The notes below the pieces were generated by a model. It saw nothing but the letters and a program-made list of their open reading frames with translations. It did not search any database and had not been told where the DNA came from. A stretch of DNA of 64,000 bases from Caryophanales bacterium UBA6259. GTDB taxonomy: Bacteria > Bacillota > Bacilli > Tepidibacillales > Tepidibacillaceae. Shown here piece after piece: positions 1-9,483 of the stretch; the first letter of the stretch is position 1; every line of letters begins with the position of its first letter. The DNA lies in contig DJVJ01000007.1 in assembly GCA_002441135.1 (NCBI GenBank), positions 37,228 to 101,227 on the forward strand. The letters are read 5' to 3'. The translations under genes were made by a program, and so were the position numbers.

Positions 1-960
1 ATATTATTAAAAGTAGAAGGTTTAAAAAAATACTTCCCAATCCAGGAGGGAATTCTCAAAAAAACTACTGGATATGTAAAAGCAGTAGATGGGATTAGTT
101 TTGAGGTGAAAAAAGGAGAAACCTTCTCCTTAGTTGGAGAAAGTGGCTGTGGCAAATCAACTACCGGTCGTGCTCTATTACGCTTAATCGAACCAACAGA
201 GGGAAAGGTGTTATTTGAAGGAGAAGATTTAATTTCACTAGGTGATGTGGAAATGAGACAAAGGCGAAGAGATTTGCAAATTGTTTTTCAAGACCCTTTT
301 GCATCTTTAAATCCACGTCATACTGTGCAAAAAATTATTGAAGAGCCTCTCATTGTTCATGGGGTAGGTAATAGAGAGCAGCGCGAAGCAAAGGTAATGG
401 AACTACTAGAAATTGTCGGTTTAAACAAGGACCAAGCTAAACGATATCCTCATCAGTTTAGTGGTGGACAACGACAGCGTATAGGAATTGCAAGAGCTTT
501 AACCTTAAATCCAAAGTTAATCATTGCTGATGAACCAGTATCTGCTCTTGATGTTTCCATTCAAAGTCAGGTTTTAAATTTAATGAAGGATTTACAGAAA
601 CAATTTGATTTAACCTATATTTTTATCTCTCATGATTTAAGTGTTGTTCGTCATATCTCAGATCGTGTGGGTGTAATGTATCTCGGGAATATTGTAGAGC
701 TTGCGGCAAAGGATGATTTATATGAACAGCCGATGCATCCATATACACAAGCATTATTGTCTGCAGTTCCTGAAGCAGATCCTGATGTGAAAAAAGAGCG
801 GATTATTTTAACAGGGGATGTACCTAGCCCTTCTAATCCGCCAAGTGGTTGCAAGTTTCATACGAGATGCCCAAAGGCTATGGATATCTGTAAGCAGGTT
901 ATTCCGGATTTTGTTGATGTTGGGAATGAGCATTATGTGGCTTGTCACCTGCATCAATAA
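1..960 (+). CDS. oligopeptide/dipeptide ABC transporter ATP-binding protein (OppF/AppF/DppF type), 5' end cut by window
   Basis: Frame 1 is open from the first base and already encodes the usual OppF N-terminal stretch (KYFPIQEGILKKT), so the gene begins before the window; the GTG at 106 is internal. Visible motifs are Walker A GESGCGKST, signature FSGGQRQRIGIARAL, Walker B LIIADEPVSALD, the switch His in FISHDLSVV, and the C-terminal oligopeptide-transporter extension with its cysteines (SGCKFHTRCP.., ACH). It would energise peptide uptake on the cytoplasmic side. It is followed 73 nt later by the binding protein and then two permeases, so it belongs to one operon; a partner ATPase (OppD type) probably lies upstream. 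Confidence 0.95.
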   Translation: MLLKVEGLKKYFPIQEGILKKTTGYVKAVDGISFEVKKGETFSLVGESGCGKSTTGRALLRLIEPTEGKVLFEGEDLISLGDVEMRQRRRDLQIVFQDPFASLNPRHTVQKIIEEPLIVHGVGNREQREAKVMELLEIVGLNKDQAKRYPHQFSGGQRQRIGIARALTLNPKLIIADEPVSALDVSIQSQVLNLMKDLQKQFDLTYIFISHDLSVVRHISDRVGVMYLGNIVELAAKDDLYEQPMHPYTQALLSAVPEADPDVKKERIILTGDVPSPSNPPSGCKFHTRCPKAMDICKQVIPDFVDVGNEHYVACHLHQ

Positions 961-1033
961 ATATAACGATAGAGGGATCACTAATTGATGATCTAAATCT
1001 ATCAAAATTATAAAAAAAATAGGGGGTAAAAAA

Positions 1034-2677
1034 ATGAAAAAGGGCTTAAGTATCTTTTTAGCCATCATTTTTGTATTGTCAGTAGCATTAGCTGGCTGTG
1101 GTGGTGGAACAACGGATACAACAACAAAACCAAGTGAACAAGCTAGCGATAAGCCAGCAGCAGAAGTACAAAAAACATTAGTTTTTGGTCGTGGGGGAGA
1201 TTCAGTTTCTCTTGATCCATCTCAAGTAACGGATGGAGAATCCTTAAATGTAACTAAAAATATCTTTGATACTTTGATTGATTATAAGGATGGAAATACT
1301 GAAATTCAACCAGCATTAGCAGAGACCTGGGAGAGTTCAGCCGATGGTTTAGTTTGGACATTTAAGCTAAAGCAAGGGGTTAAGTTCCATGATGGAACTG
1401 ACTTTAATGCAGAGGCTGTTGTATTTAACTTCAATCGTTGGATGGATCCAGCAAATGAGTATCACCAAGGAGATTTCCCATACTATGGCTATATGTTTGG
1501 TGGCTATAAAGGGGATGAAGGACACGTTATTAAAGAAGTTGTTGCTAAAGATGAATTTACTGTTGAGATTCAGTTAAATGCACCACAAGGTCCATTTTTA
1601 AATAATCTTGCAATGACACCTTTTGCTATCGCATCTCCAGAAGCAGTTAAAAAACATAAAGACAAGTTCGGTGAGCATCCAGTTGGTACTGGTCCATTCG
1701 TATTTGTAGAGTGGCTTCCAAATGATAAGATTGTTTTAGATAAGAATCCTAATTACTATAAAACTGGGTTCCCATTATTAGAGAAAATTATTTTCAAATC
1801 CATTCCAGATAACTCCGCACGTTTTACTGCATTACAAAGTGGAGATATCGATATGATGGATGGTGTAAATCCAGACGATGTAACGTTAGCAGAAGGAAAT
1901 GAGAATTTACAAGTATGGTTACGTCCAAGTATGAACGTAGGATACTTAGCATTTAATACTGAAAAAGCACCTTTTGATAATCCAAAAGTACGTCAAGCAT
2001 TAAGTATGGCAGTAAATAAGCAAGGATTAATCGATGCGTTCTATAATGGATTAGCAGAACCAGCGAAAAACCCAATGCCTCCATCATTATGGGGATATAA
2101 TGACAGCATTACAGATTATGAATACAATCTTGTTAAAGCAAAAGAATTATTAGCAGAAGCAGGTTTCCCAAATGGATTTGAAACAGATTTCTGGTATATG
2201 CCTGTACCACGTCCATATATTCCACAGGGTAAGAAGATTGCTGAAGCAATGCAAGCTGATTTTGAGAAAATTGGTGTTAAAGTAAACCTAAGAACAGAAG
2301 AATGGGCAACTTACCTTGACTTAACTGGAAAAGGTGAGCATTCCATGGCACTTCTTGGTTGGACTGGAGATAATGGAGACCCTGACAACTTTATCTATGT
2401 ATTACTAGATAAAGACAATGCAAAAGGTCCAGATGCAGGTAATATTGCATTCTATAAGAATGATGCATTACATGATATTTTAATTAAAGCTCAACAATCC
2501 AGTGATGAGGCAGAAAGAACAAAATTATACGAGGATGCTCAAGAAATTATTCATAATGATGCTCCTTGGGTACCATTAGTTCACTCAACACCACCACTTG
2601 TAGGTAAAAAGAATATTAAAGGCTTTAATCCACATCCTACAGGTTCAGATAAGTTTACTGAGGTTCATTTCGAGTAA
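1034..2677 (+). CDS. peptide ABC transporter substrate-binding lipoprotein (family 5, OppA/DppA)
   Basis: 547 aa. A lipoprotein signal peptide with lipobox LAGC places the lipidated Cys at residue 22, followed by a Thr/Ser/Lys-rich linker. The body has family 5 solute-binding features: YDTLIDY-like start (IFDTLIDYKDGNTEIQPALAETW), FKLKQGVKFHDGT, VGTGPFVFVEW, and MNVGYLAFNTEKAPFDNPKVRQALSMAVNK. The RBS AGGGGG is close before ATG. It lies between the ATPase and two permeases of the same system. Family 5 proteins bind peptides, but also nickel or heme; peptide is the default call and the ligand cannot be read from sequence. Confidence 0.93.
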   Translation: MKKGLSIFLAIIFVLSVALAGCGGGTTDTTTKPSEQASDKPAAEVQKTLVFGRGGDSVSLDPSQVTDGESLNVTKNIFDTLIDYKDGNTEIQPALAETWESSADGLVWTFKLKQGVKFHDGTDFNAEAVVFNFNRWMDPANEYHQGDFPYYGYMFGGYKGDEGHVIKEVVAKDEFTVEIQLNAPQGPFLNNLAMTPFAIASPEAVKKHKDKFGEHPVGTGPFVFVEWLPNDKIVLDKNPNYYKTGFPLLEKIIFKSIPDNSARFTALQSGDIDMMDGVNPDDVTLAEGNENLQVWLRPSMNVGYLAFNTEKAPFDNPKVRQALSMAVNKQGLIDAFYNGLAEPAKNPMPPSLWGYNDSITDYEYNLVKAKELLAEAGFPNGFETDFWYMPVPRPYIPQGKKIAEAMQADFEKIGVKVNLRTEEWATYLDLTGKGEHSMALLGWTGDNGDPDNFIYVLLDKDNAKGPDAGNIAFYKNDALHDILIKAQQSSDEAERTKLYEDAQEIIHNDAPWVPLVHSTPPLVGKKNIKGFNPHPTGSDKFTEVHFE

Positions 2678-2696
2678 GAAAATTTAAAAATGTAAT

Positions 2697-2726
2697 AAGG
2701 GTAGTGTTGACTACAATACTACCCTT
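2697..2726 (+). terminator. intercistronic stem-loop after binding-protein gene
   Basis: AAGGGTAGT and ACTACCCTT form a 9-bp stem with a 12-nt loop. The run after it is only weakly T-rich, so it may act as a partial terminator or 3' mRNA stabiliser that keeps the binding protein more abundant than the permeases. That role is inferred. Confidence 0.55.
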
Positions 2727-2761
2727 CATTATTATCGCCATCACAGATTGGAGTGAGCATC

Positions 2762-3766
2762 ATGTTTGCATATACTGTACGTCGATTAATCATGTTGATT
2801 CCCGTTTTAATTGGAATGTCTATTTTGGTATTTTCTATAATTCATCTCATTCCAGGGGATCCAGCAAAAACATTACTTGGAGAAAAAGCCTCTCCAGAAG
2901 TTTTAGAAAAAATGCGTGAAGATTTAGGATTAAATGACCCATTGTTGGTTCAATACAAAAACTATATGGTGAATTTATTACAGGGTGATTTAGGCACCTC
3001 AATTAAAACTAAAAGATCAATATCGGAAGAGATAAAACCTTATTTGGCAGCCACAGTGGAGCTGACTTTTTTCGCTATGCTATTTGCGGTTATTGTTGGC
3101 GTAAATGCTGGAATCATAGCTGCTTGGAAACAAAATTCGTGGTTTGATTATATTGCAATGTTGATTGCATTAATCGGAGTATCCATGCCAGTTTTCTGGT
3201 TAGGTTTAATGGAGCAATATATTTTTGCGCAAAAGCTACAATGGTTACCTTCCATAGGAAGAGACAGTATTTTAAATCCAATAAATTCGATTACTAATTT
3301 TTACATAATAGATACCGTGATCCAAGGAGATTTTGATGGTTTAAAACAAATTTTAAAACATTTAATATTACCTAGTATTGCTTTAGGAACGATTCCAATG
3401 GCAATCATTGCTAGAATGACACGTTCTAGTATGTTAGAGGTAATGAAGGCTGATTATATTCGTACGGCTAGAGCAAAAGGGGTTGCTCAGTTCTTTTTAG
3501 TGTATAAGCATGCCTTGAAAAATGCATTTATACCAGTGTTAACTGTAGTTGGTTTACAAACAGGATTATTACTTGGGGGTGCAGTATTAACCGAAACTAT
3601 TTTCGCATGGCCAGGAGTAGGTAAGTATTTGTACGACGCAATATCTGTACGTGACTACCCAGTAATTCAATCAGGAATATTAATGATTGCAACTATATTT
3701 GTAATTATAAACCTTATTGTAGACCTATTGTATTCTGCAATAGATCCAAGAATTAGGTATCAATAG
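2762..3766 (+). CDS. peptide ABC transporter permease (DppB/AppB type)
   Basis: 334 aa with about six membrane segments. N-terminal MFAYTVRRLIMLIPVLIGMSILVF and LIPGDPAKTLLGEKAS are diagnostic of the DppB/OppB family; the cytoplasmic EAA-type loop reads YIRTARAKGVAQF. Start ATG 2762 is preferred over GTG 2753 because the TGGAG motif at 2749-2753 sits at a good distance from it. It pairs with the next gene to form the transmembrane channel of the transporter. Confidence 0.93.
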   Translation: MFAYTVRRLIMLIPVLIGMSILVFSIIHLIPGDPAKTLLGEKASPEVLEKMREDLGLNDPLLVQYKNYMVNLLQGDLGTSIKTKRSISEEIKPYLAATVELTFFAMLFAVIVGVNAGIIAAWKQNSWFDYIAMLIALIGVSMPVFWLGLMEQYIFAQKLQWLPSIGRDSILNPINSITNFYIIDTVIQGDFDGLKQILKHLILPSIALGTIPMAIIARMTRSSMLEVMKADYIRTARAKGVAQFFLVYKHALKNAFIPVLTVVGLQTGLLLGGAVLTETIFAWPGVGKYLYDAISVRDYPVIQSGILMIATIFVIINLIVDLLYSAIDPRIRYQ

Positions 3767-3778
3767 GGGGGAATTGAC

Positions 3779-4675
3779 ATGAGCCAATTGCAACATAAAG
3801 TAGAAACAACATTTGCCACAATCCCCAAAAAGGAATCACTTTGGTTAGATGCGTGGAAAAGATTACGAAGAAGAAAATTAGCCATGCTTGGTGGAGGAAT
3901 AGTCCTATTTTTTATTATTCTAGCTGTACTTGCTCCAGTTTTAACGCCGTATCCATATGATGGTGCAGAGCTGTCTCAACGTTTTATTAAGCCGATGGAA
4001 GAAGGTCATTGGTTAGGAACAGATGATTTGGGAAGAGACCTTTTTACCAGAATTGTTTATGGAGCACAGATTTCGTTACGTGTAGGCTTTTTAGCTGTAG
4101 TAGGTTCGATTATCGTTGGAACCTATTTGGGATTAGTTGCAGGATATTACGGTAAATGGATCGATATGATAATTTCCAGAGTATTTGATATTATGCTTGC
4201 TTTCCCAAGTATTTTACTTGCTATCGCGATTGTTACAATATTAGGAAGATCGCTAACCAATGCTTTAATCGCGATTGCGATTATTAATGTTCCTACCTAT
4301 GGAAGATTAGTACGGTCTAAGGTGTTAAGTTTAAAAGAGGAAGAATTTATTATGGCCGCTAAAGCAATTGGAATGAAAAATTGGAGAATTATCTATCATC
4401 ATTTGCTTCCTAATAGTATGACACCAATAATTGTACAAGGCACCTTAGGAATTGCCACAGCAATTATTGAAACGGCTGCTTTAGGCTTTTTAGGACTAGG
4501 TGCAGTACCTCCTACACCTGAATGGGGAACGATGTTAGCCGATTCTAAGGACTATATCCAATTAGCCCCTTGGACAGTAATTTTTCCTGGACTTTCAATT
4601 ATGCTTGTTGTTTTAGGTTTTAACTTATTAGGAGATGGATTAAGGGATGCACTTGATCCAAAAATGAAACAATAA
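3779..4675 (+). CDS. peptide ABC transporter permease (DppC/AppC type)
   Basis: 298 aa. N-terminal cytoplasmic region with WKRLRRRKLAMLGG, then a DppC-type loop (HWLGTDDLGRDLFTRIVYGAQISL), and the EAA-type loop FIMAAKAIGMKNWRIIYHHLLPN that contacts the ATPase. The RBS AGGGGGG precedes ATG with 7-8 nt spacing, 12 nt after the previous stop. This is the last gene of the operon. No clear terminator follows before the argS promoter. Confidence 0.93.
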   Translation: MSQLQHKVETTFATIPKKESLWLDAWKRLRRRKLAMLGGGIVLFFIILAVLAPVLTPYPYDGAELSQRFIKPMEEGHWLGTDDLGRDLFTRIVYGAQISLRVGFLAVVGSIIVGTYLGLVAGYYGKWIDMIISRVFDIMLAFPSILLAIAIVTILGRSLTNALIAIAIINVPTYGRLVRSKVLSLKEEEFIMAAKAIGMKNWRIIYHHLLPNSMTPIIVQGTLGIATAIIETAALGFLGLGAVPPTPEWGTMLADSKDYIQLAPWTVIFPGLSIMLVVLGFNLLGDGLRDALDPKMKQ

Positions 4676-4699
4676 TTAACAATAAAACGGTGACTCCCC

Positions 4700-4729
4700 T
4701 TGATTTCTGCAAGGATAATTTTGTATAAT
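4700..4729 (+). promoter_or_regulatory. probable sigma-A promoter for argS T-box leader
   Basis: TTGATT (4700-4705), 18-nt spacer, TATAAT (4724-4729). It sits directly upstream of the T-box leader and about 310 nt before argS. Confidence 0.6.
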
Positions 4730-4736
4730 AAGTGTC

Positions 4737-4992
4737 GACATACTTAAATACGAATCGTTAATGACAAGGAGAGTAATTAAAGGAAAAGCAGTAGCGAGCC
4801 GGGAGGGTGGAAGCCGGTGCATAGAACTTTAATGAAACGCACCTTCGAAACATTTAACTGAATGAAAGAGTAGGTTAAATCGGTGAATAACCGTTATCAA
4901 GGAAAAGGCATTGTAGAATTTTTTGTAATGCAAAAAAGGGTGGTACCACGAGAACTTCTCGTCTCTTTAGAGGCGAGGGTTTTTTTTATTTT
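4737..4992 (+). promoter_or_regulatory. T-box riboswitch leader of argS (tRNA-Arg sensing)
   Basis: The hallmark T-box sequence AAGGGTGGTACCACG lies at about 4936-4950, just upstream of a Rho-independent terminator (4958-4988). A Stem I-like domain spans roughly 4760-4850 with an AGTA-type box and a candidate specifier CGC (Arg) at 4838-4840 in the context GAAACGCACC. Uncharged tRNA-Arg would stabilise the antiterminator and allow argS transcription. The class and gene match are strong; the exact specifier is my reading without folding. Confidence 0.92.
4958..4988 (+). terminator. T-box intrinsic terminator upstream of argS
   Basis: CTCGTCTC and GAGGCGAG pair around TTTA with one G-T pair, followed by a run of eight T. 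It is the OFF state of the T-box. Confidence 0.85.
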
Positions 4993-5035
4993 CTAATCGG
5001 AAAAAAGTAGAATAAATTAGGAGGTTATTTATACA

Positions 5036-6724
5036 ATGAAACAATATGTGGCAAAGATTTTAAGTGAAACAATAGAAATGACAGAGGAAGAAATACTTCC
5101 ATTATTAGAAACTCCACCTAACCGTGAAATGGGTGATGTTGCTTTTCCATGTTTTTCTTTAGCTAAAACCTTTAAAAAAGCTCCTCAGATGATAGCAGAA
5201 GAAATTGCGAAAAAAATTAATGACTCAATGATTACAGCAGCACCAACAGGACCATATCTGAACTTTTATTTTAATCGCTCACAATTTGCAGCCGAACTAG
5301 TGGAAAAAGTGCTATCAAAAGGTTTTGGTTTTGGTGAAAGTAAAGTAGGTGAAAATAAAACAGTAGTTGTCGATTTTTCATCACCAAATATTGCAAAACC
5401 ATTTAGCCTTCCTCACTTACGGTCAACGATGATTGGAAATGCTATTGTGAATCTTCACAAGGCTTTAGGCTATAAAACAGTGGGAATTAACCATTTAGGG
5501 GATTGGGGAACCCAGTTTGGAAAAGAAATTGTCGCATACCATAAATGGGGAAATGATGAAGCAATTCATAATAATCCAATCGAGGAATTGGTTAAAATCT
5601 ATGTGAAGTTTCATGAGGAGGCAGAAATTCATCCAGAGCTAGAGGATGAAGCACGCTTGTGGTTTAAAAAACTAGAAGATAAGGATGAAGAAGCTGTTCG
5701 CTTGTGGAAATGGTTTGTAGAAGAAAGTATGAAGGAGTTTGAAAAGATATACAAATTATTAGGAGTTTCCTTTGATCATTATATGGGAGAAAGTTTCTAT
5801 AATGATAAGATGGATCGAGTTATTGAAGAGCTTGAGAGCAAAAAGCTACTAGTAGAAAGTGAAGGGGCACAGATTGTTGATTTATCTTCAGAGGATATGC
5901 CACCTGCATTAATCAAAAAGAAGGATGGTTCTTCAATCTATGCTACTCGTGATTTAGCAGCAGCATTATATCGTAAGGATCACTTTGGTTTTGAAAAGAT
6001 GTTTTATGTGGTTGGAAATGAGCAAAAACTCCATTTTCAGCAAATTTTTGCGGTATTAAATAAAATGGGATATACATGGGCTGAGAATTTGACACATGTG
6101 CCTTTTGGATTAATGTTATTTGAGAGTAAAAAAATGTCTACTAGAAAAGGAACGATTGTATTACTAGAAGAGGTTCTCCAAAAAAGTATTGAGATGGCTG
6201 ATTCCATTATTGCTGAAAAAAATCCGAATTTAGCAAATAGAGAAGAAGTAGCCAAAGCCATTGGTGTAGGCTCAGTAATTTTTAATGATTTAAAACACCA
6301 TCGACTTCATGAAGTGAATTTCTCATGGGAAGAAGCTCTTAATTTTGAGGGCGAAACTGGGCCATATGTACAATATACTAATGCAAGAACACAAAGCTTA
6401 CTTCGTAAGTCAGAATTGACAGAGGCACAATTGGACCAAATTAATGGTGAATTCCTACAAGGCGAGGCCTCTTGGGATTTAATTCTACTGATAAATCAAT
6501 ATCCAGATATACTTGTTAAAGCTGCAAATCGTGCTGAGCCATCCATTGTCGCAAGATACTTATTAGATTTAAGTGCTCAATTTAATCGTTTTTATCATCA
6601 AGAAAGAATATTAGTGGATAATATAGAAGAGAAAAAGTCTAAATTAGGTTTAGCACTGTCAACATCCTATGTTTTACAGCATGGACTTAAAATTTTAGGT
6701 TTGCAGGCTCCAAAAGAAATTTAA
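5036..6724 (+). CDS. argS: arginyl-tRNA synthetase
   Basis: 562 aa, the usual length for class I ArgRS. The N-terminal tRNA-recognition domain (NREMGDVAFPCFSLAK) precedes the signature region SSPNIAKPFSLPHLRST with the HIGH-like motif, GINHLGDWGTQFG, the KMSTRKG loop, and an anticodon-binding C-terminus (NARTQSLLRK, ARYLLDLSAQFNRFYH). RBS AGGAGG is 10-12 nt before ATG. It charges tRNA-Arg in the cytoplasm and is controlled by the T-box immediately upstream. Confidence 0.98.
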   Translation: MKQYVAKILSETIEMTEEEILPLLETPPNREMGDVAFPCFSLAKTFKKAPQMIAEEIAKKINDSMITAAPTGPYLNFYFNRSQFAAELVEKVLSKGFGFGESKVGENKTVVVDFSSPNIAKPFSLPHLRSTMIGNAIVNLHKALGYKTVGINHLGDWGTQFGKEIVAYHKWGNDEAIHNNPIEELVKIYVKFHEEAEIHPELEDEARLWFKKLEDKDEEAVRLWKWFVEESMKEFEKIYKLLGVSFDHYMGESFYNDKMDRVIEELESKKLLVESEGAQIVDLSSEDMPPALIKKKDGSSIYATRDLAAALYRKDHFGFEKMFYVVGNEQKLHFQQIFAVLNKMGYTWAENLTHVPFGLMLFESKKMSTRKGTIVLLEEVLQKSIEMADSIIAEKNPNLANREEVAKAIGVGSVIFNDLKHHRLHEVNFSWEEALNFEGETGPYVQYTNARTQSLLRKSELTEAQLDQINGEFLQGEASWDLILLINQYPDILVKAANRAEPSIVARYLLDLSAQFNRFYHQERILVDNIEEKKSKLGLALSTSYVLQHGLKILGLQAPKEI

Positions 6725-6740
6725 TAAGCATTTACAAGAA

Positions 6741-6772
6741 GGCTAAGAATCTAAATTTCTTAGTCTTTTTTT
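6741..6772 (+). terminator. intrinsic terminator of argS
   Basis: CTAAGAA and TTCTTAG form the stem core, followed by a T run, 17 nt after the argS stop. Confidence 0.8.
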
Positions 6773-6808
6773 AATTCTCAAAAATAAGGATAGTGTTGTC
6801 ATATTTAT

Positions 6809-6838
6809 TTTACAAATAAAAGAGGAAATAGGTATAGA
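6809..6838 (+). promoter_or_regulatory. possible promoter of two-component operon
   Basis: TTTACA (6809-6814), 18-nt spacer, TATAGA (6833-6838), 36 nt before the response-regulator start. The match is moderate. Confidence 0.4.
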
Positions 6839-6874
6839 AAGATAGAAATATCAAGTAAGTGGGGGGGAGAGGCT

Positions 6875-7567
6875 ATGGAACAGTTTAAGGAGAAGAAAAT
6901 TTTAATCGTTGATGATGAGCCTCAAATGCGCGAGCTATTAAGAGCATATATAGAAAAATCAGGGTTTATTGTAGTAGAAGCGCTAAATGGGATTGAAGCA
7001 TTAGAAAAACTGAGGGAAGAAAGGTTTGATTGCATAGTTCTTGATGTTATGATGCCAGAGATGGATGGATTAACAGCTTGCATGGAAATTCGAAATGAAT
7101 CAGAAGTACCTATTATATTGCTTTCTGCTCGAGGTGATGAATTAGATCGAGTCCATGGTTTAGAATTGGGGGCAGATGACTATATTGTGAAGCCATTTAG
7201 CCCAAGAGAGTTAGTGGCAAGGATAAAAGCATTATTACGCAGATCTTCAACGACTGTCAAAAATGAAACTACCAATAATATAAGAACATGTGGAATTATA
7301 ACGATAGATGAGAAGGCAAGAGAGGTAAATGTTAATAATACGGAATTAGTATTAACTCCGAAAGAATATGATCTCCTATTGTTCTTTGCTAAAAATCCAA
7401 ATCAAGTATGGACAAGAGAACAGATTCTTGAACGGGTTTGGGGTTATGATTTTTATGGAAGCTTAAGAACGGTAGATACTCATGTTAAAACCTTAAGGAT
7501 GAAATTAGATATCAACGCGAATTATATTTCAACGATTTGGGGTGTCGGTTACAAATTTGAGGTATAA
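6875..7567 (+). CDS. OmpR/PhoB-family response regulator
   Basis: 230 aa. Receiver domain at residues 1-120 with acidic pocket DDE (13-15), phosphoacceptor Asp57 (VLDVMMPEMDG), and the conserved Lys in DDYIVKPFSP. A winged-helix DNA-binding domain occupies about 135-228 (LTPKEYDLLLFFAKNPNQVWTREQILERVWG, RTVDTHVKTLRMKL). The start ATG has GGGGGGAG upstream. The stop is one base before the ATG of the histidine kinase, so the pair is one operon. It resembles ResD/PhoP-type regulators, but the target genes cannot be told from sequence. Confidence 0.93.
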   Translation: MEQFKEKKILIVDDEPQMRELLRAYIEKSGFIVVEALNGIEALEKLREERFDCIVLDVMMPEMDGLTACMEIRNESEVPIILLSARGDELDRVHGLELGADDYIVKPFSPRELVARIKALLRRSSTTVKNETTNNIRTCGIITIDEKAREVNVNNTELVLTPKEYDLLLFFAKNPNQVWTREQILERVWGYDFYGSLRTVDTHVKTLRMKLDINANYISTIWGVGYKFEV

Positions 7568-7568
7568 A

Positions 7569-9296
7569 ATGAAACTTGATCTAAGCTCAAAGCTATGGAT
7601 AACATTAATTATAACGATTTTAGTGGGGAGTATTTTTAATTATTGGTTTACTCTATTTCTCTATGAGCATTTGTATGTTGAACAGACTGAGGAATACTTA
7701 ATTGATAAAGGCGAAAAAATTGTCGCGCTTTATCATTCTGGATTAACAACAGATGAATTAAAAGAAATGATTGAGGTAGCGAATAAGATTACGAATTCAG
7801 AAGTCTTATTTACAGAAAATCCAGTTGATTTATGTGCTTGTATTCCTATGATTGATTCTCCTAATAATTTTTTAATGAATTATGAACAAAGGCTTCAATT
7901 ATTAAAAGGGGAGACAGTGATTATCGTTGGAGAGCATAAACTGTTTAACCGAGACGTGATTGCAGTGGTTGTTCCTATTCTTAATGACAAAGGCGATTTA
8001 ATAGGCGGAGTATTCACTTATAAGCCACTGGCAACCATATTAGAAGCTGTCAACGAAATAAAGTATCTATTAATTGTATATATCTTAGTATTTTTACTTT
8101 TAGGAATAATTGTTGGCAAACTAATTACTCTTACAATGACAAAGCCTTTACGAGAAATGAAAGTTGCAGCGAAAAAAATGATGAATGGGGATTTTGATGC
8201 GAAAATCCGTGTCGTAACAAAAGATGAAATTGGTAATCTAGGGGACACTTTAAACCATTTATCAGCTTCATTAAAAAATACGATAGAACTGTTATCAAAG
8301 GAAAAGAAACAGCTTTCACAGATATTAGATGGTATTCATGATAGTGTAATTACGATTAATAAAGATGATCAATTTGTATTATGTAATGGTCCTTCAAAGC
8401 AGCTCTTACGTAAGTTGAATTTAAATAAAGATCAATTCATCCGTTTTCCGGAAATCAAAAGCTATATAGACAGAGTAAAGGTTGAAAAGAAAGTAGTAAC
8501 TGGTGAAATAGGATTAGAAAACAAAAACTTTGTGATATTTATTGCTCCGTTAATGGAAGAGGAAAACCTGTGGGGAACAGTCATCGTAATTCATGATGTT
8601 ACAAATGAAAGAAGGAAAGAAAATGAAGCACGAGAATTTTTAGCGATTGCTTCCCATGAATTAAGAACTCCTCTAAGCTATGTTCGTGGCTATACAGAGG
8701 CTTTAATTGACGGAGTCGCAGAATCCACAGAAACTAAAAAAAGATATTTAAACACAATTCATACGGAAACGACAAGAATGGAAAGACTTGTTAATGATTT
8801 GCTAGATTTAGCTCAATTAGAAAGAAGTACTTATGCCATTACACAAGAAAATATAAGATTAGATCAAATTGTAAATCAAGTAGTAGAAAGATATCGGCCT
8901 GTTTTTGAGAAAAAGGGAGTCAGCATTGATTACTTTGGGAATGAATCCTTGTGGATGATTGGAGACGAAGACCGCATTATCCAAATTCTTGTTAATTTAT
9001 TAGATAATGCCTTGCGATATACACCATCAAAGGGCAGTGTCATTATTAAGACATTTTATAAGAATGAAGATATTGTTATTGAAGTAATTGATACTGGTGA
9101 AGGCATAAGGAAAGAAGATTTAGAGAAAATTGGGGAAATGTTTTTTCGAGTGGATAAATCAAGAAGCAGAGATCGTGGAGGAACTGGTCTAGGTTTAGCA
9201 ATTGTTAAACAAATTGTAGAGAAATTGAATGGAAAATTAGAAGTAAAAAGTGAATTAGGAAGTGGTACGACCTTTACTATCTATTTTCCTAAATAA
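7569..9296 (+). CDS. membrane sensor histidine kinase (HAMP-PAS-HisKA-HATPase)
   Basis: 575 aa from ATG 7569, chosen for the GAGG six bases upstream. Order: TM1 (about 8-30), extracytoplasmic sensor (about 31-165), TM2 (about 168-190), HAMP, a PAS-like segment, HisKA with phospho-His363 (ASHELRTPL), and HATPase motifs NLLDNALRYTP, DTGEGI and GGTGLGLAIV. The sensor domain carries a Cys-Ala-Cys at residues 89-91 (DLCACIP), exposed outside the membrane and potentially redox- or metal-sensing; that is inference. It is the cognate partner of the preceding regulator. Confidence 0.92.
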   Translation: MKLDLSSKLWITLIITILVGSIFNYWFTLFLYEHLYVEQTEEYLIDKGEKIVALYHSGLTTDELKEMIEVANKITNSEVLFTENPVDLCACIPMIDSPNNFLMNYEQRLQLLKGETVIIVGEHKLFNRDVIAVVVPILNDKGDLIGGVFTYKPLATILEAVNEIKYLLIVYILVFLLLGIIVGKLITLTMTKPLREMKVAAKKMMNGDFDAKIRVVTKDEIGNLGDTLNHLSASLKNTIELLSKEKKQLSQILDGIHDSVITINKDDQFVLCNGPSKQLLRKLNLNKDQFIRFPEIKSYIDRVKVEKKVVTGEIGLENKNFVIFIAPLMEEENLWGTVIVIHDVTNERRKENEAREFLAIASHELRTPLSYVRGYTEALIDGVAESTETKKRYLNTIHTETTRMERLVNDLLDLAQLERSTYAITQENIRLDQIVNQVVERYRPVFEKKGVSIDYFGNESLWMIGDEDRIIQILVNLLDNALRYTPSKGSVIIKTFYKNEDIVIEVIDTGEGIRKEDLEKIGEMFFRVDKSRSRDRGGTGLGLAIVKQIVEKLNGKLEVKSELGSGTTFTIYFPK

Positions 9297-9305
9297 ACGT
9301 TTTGA

Positions 9306-9359
9306 TAAATAAGTCCTTTAAATTGGATGTTAATTCCATATTTAAAGGGCCTATTTATT
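9306..9359 (+). terminator. inverted repeat after histidine kinase gene
   Basis: Long imperfect inverted repeat (ATAAATAAG-CCTTTAAA with TTTAAAGG-CTATTTAT) just after the stop codon. The final T run is weak, so it may be an inefficient terminator. Confidence 0.5.
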
Positions 9360-9483
9360 ATTGAAAAAACTAATTAGACAAAAAATTTTTATTTTTTTAA
9401 AAATACTCTTTCCTTTATCGCGATTGTGCTGTAAACTAAAGAACATATATAAAAAAGTTGTACAAAAATAAGGAGGTCATCTT

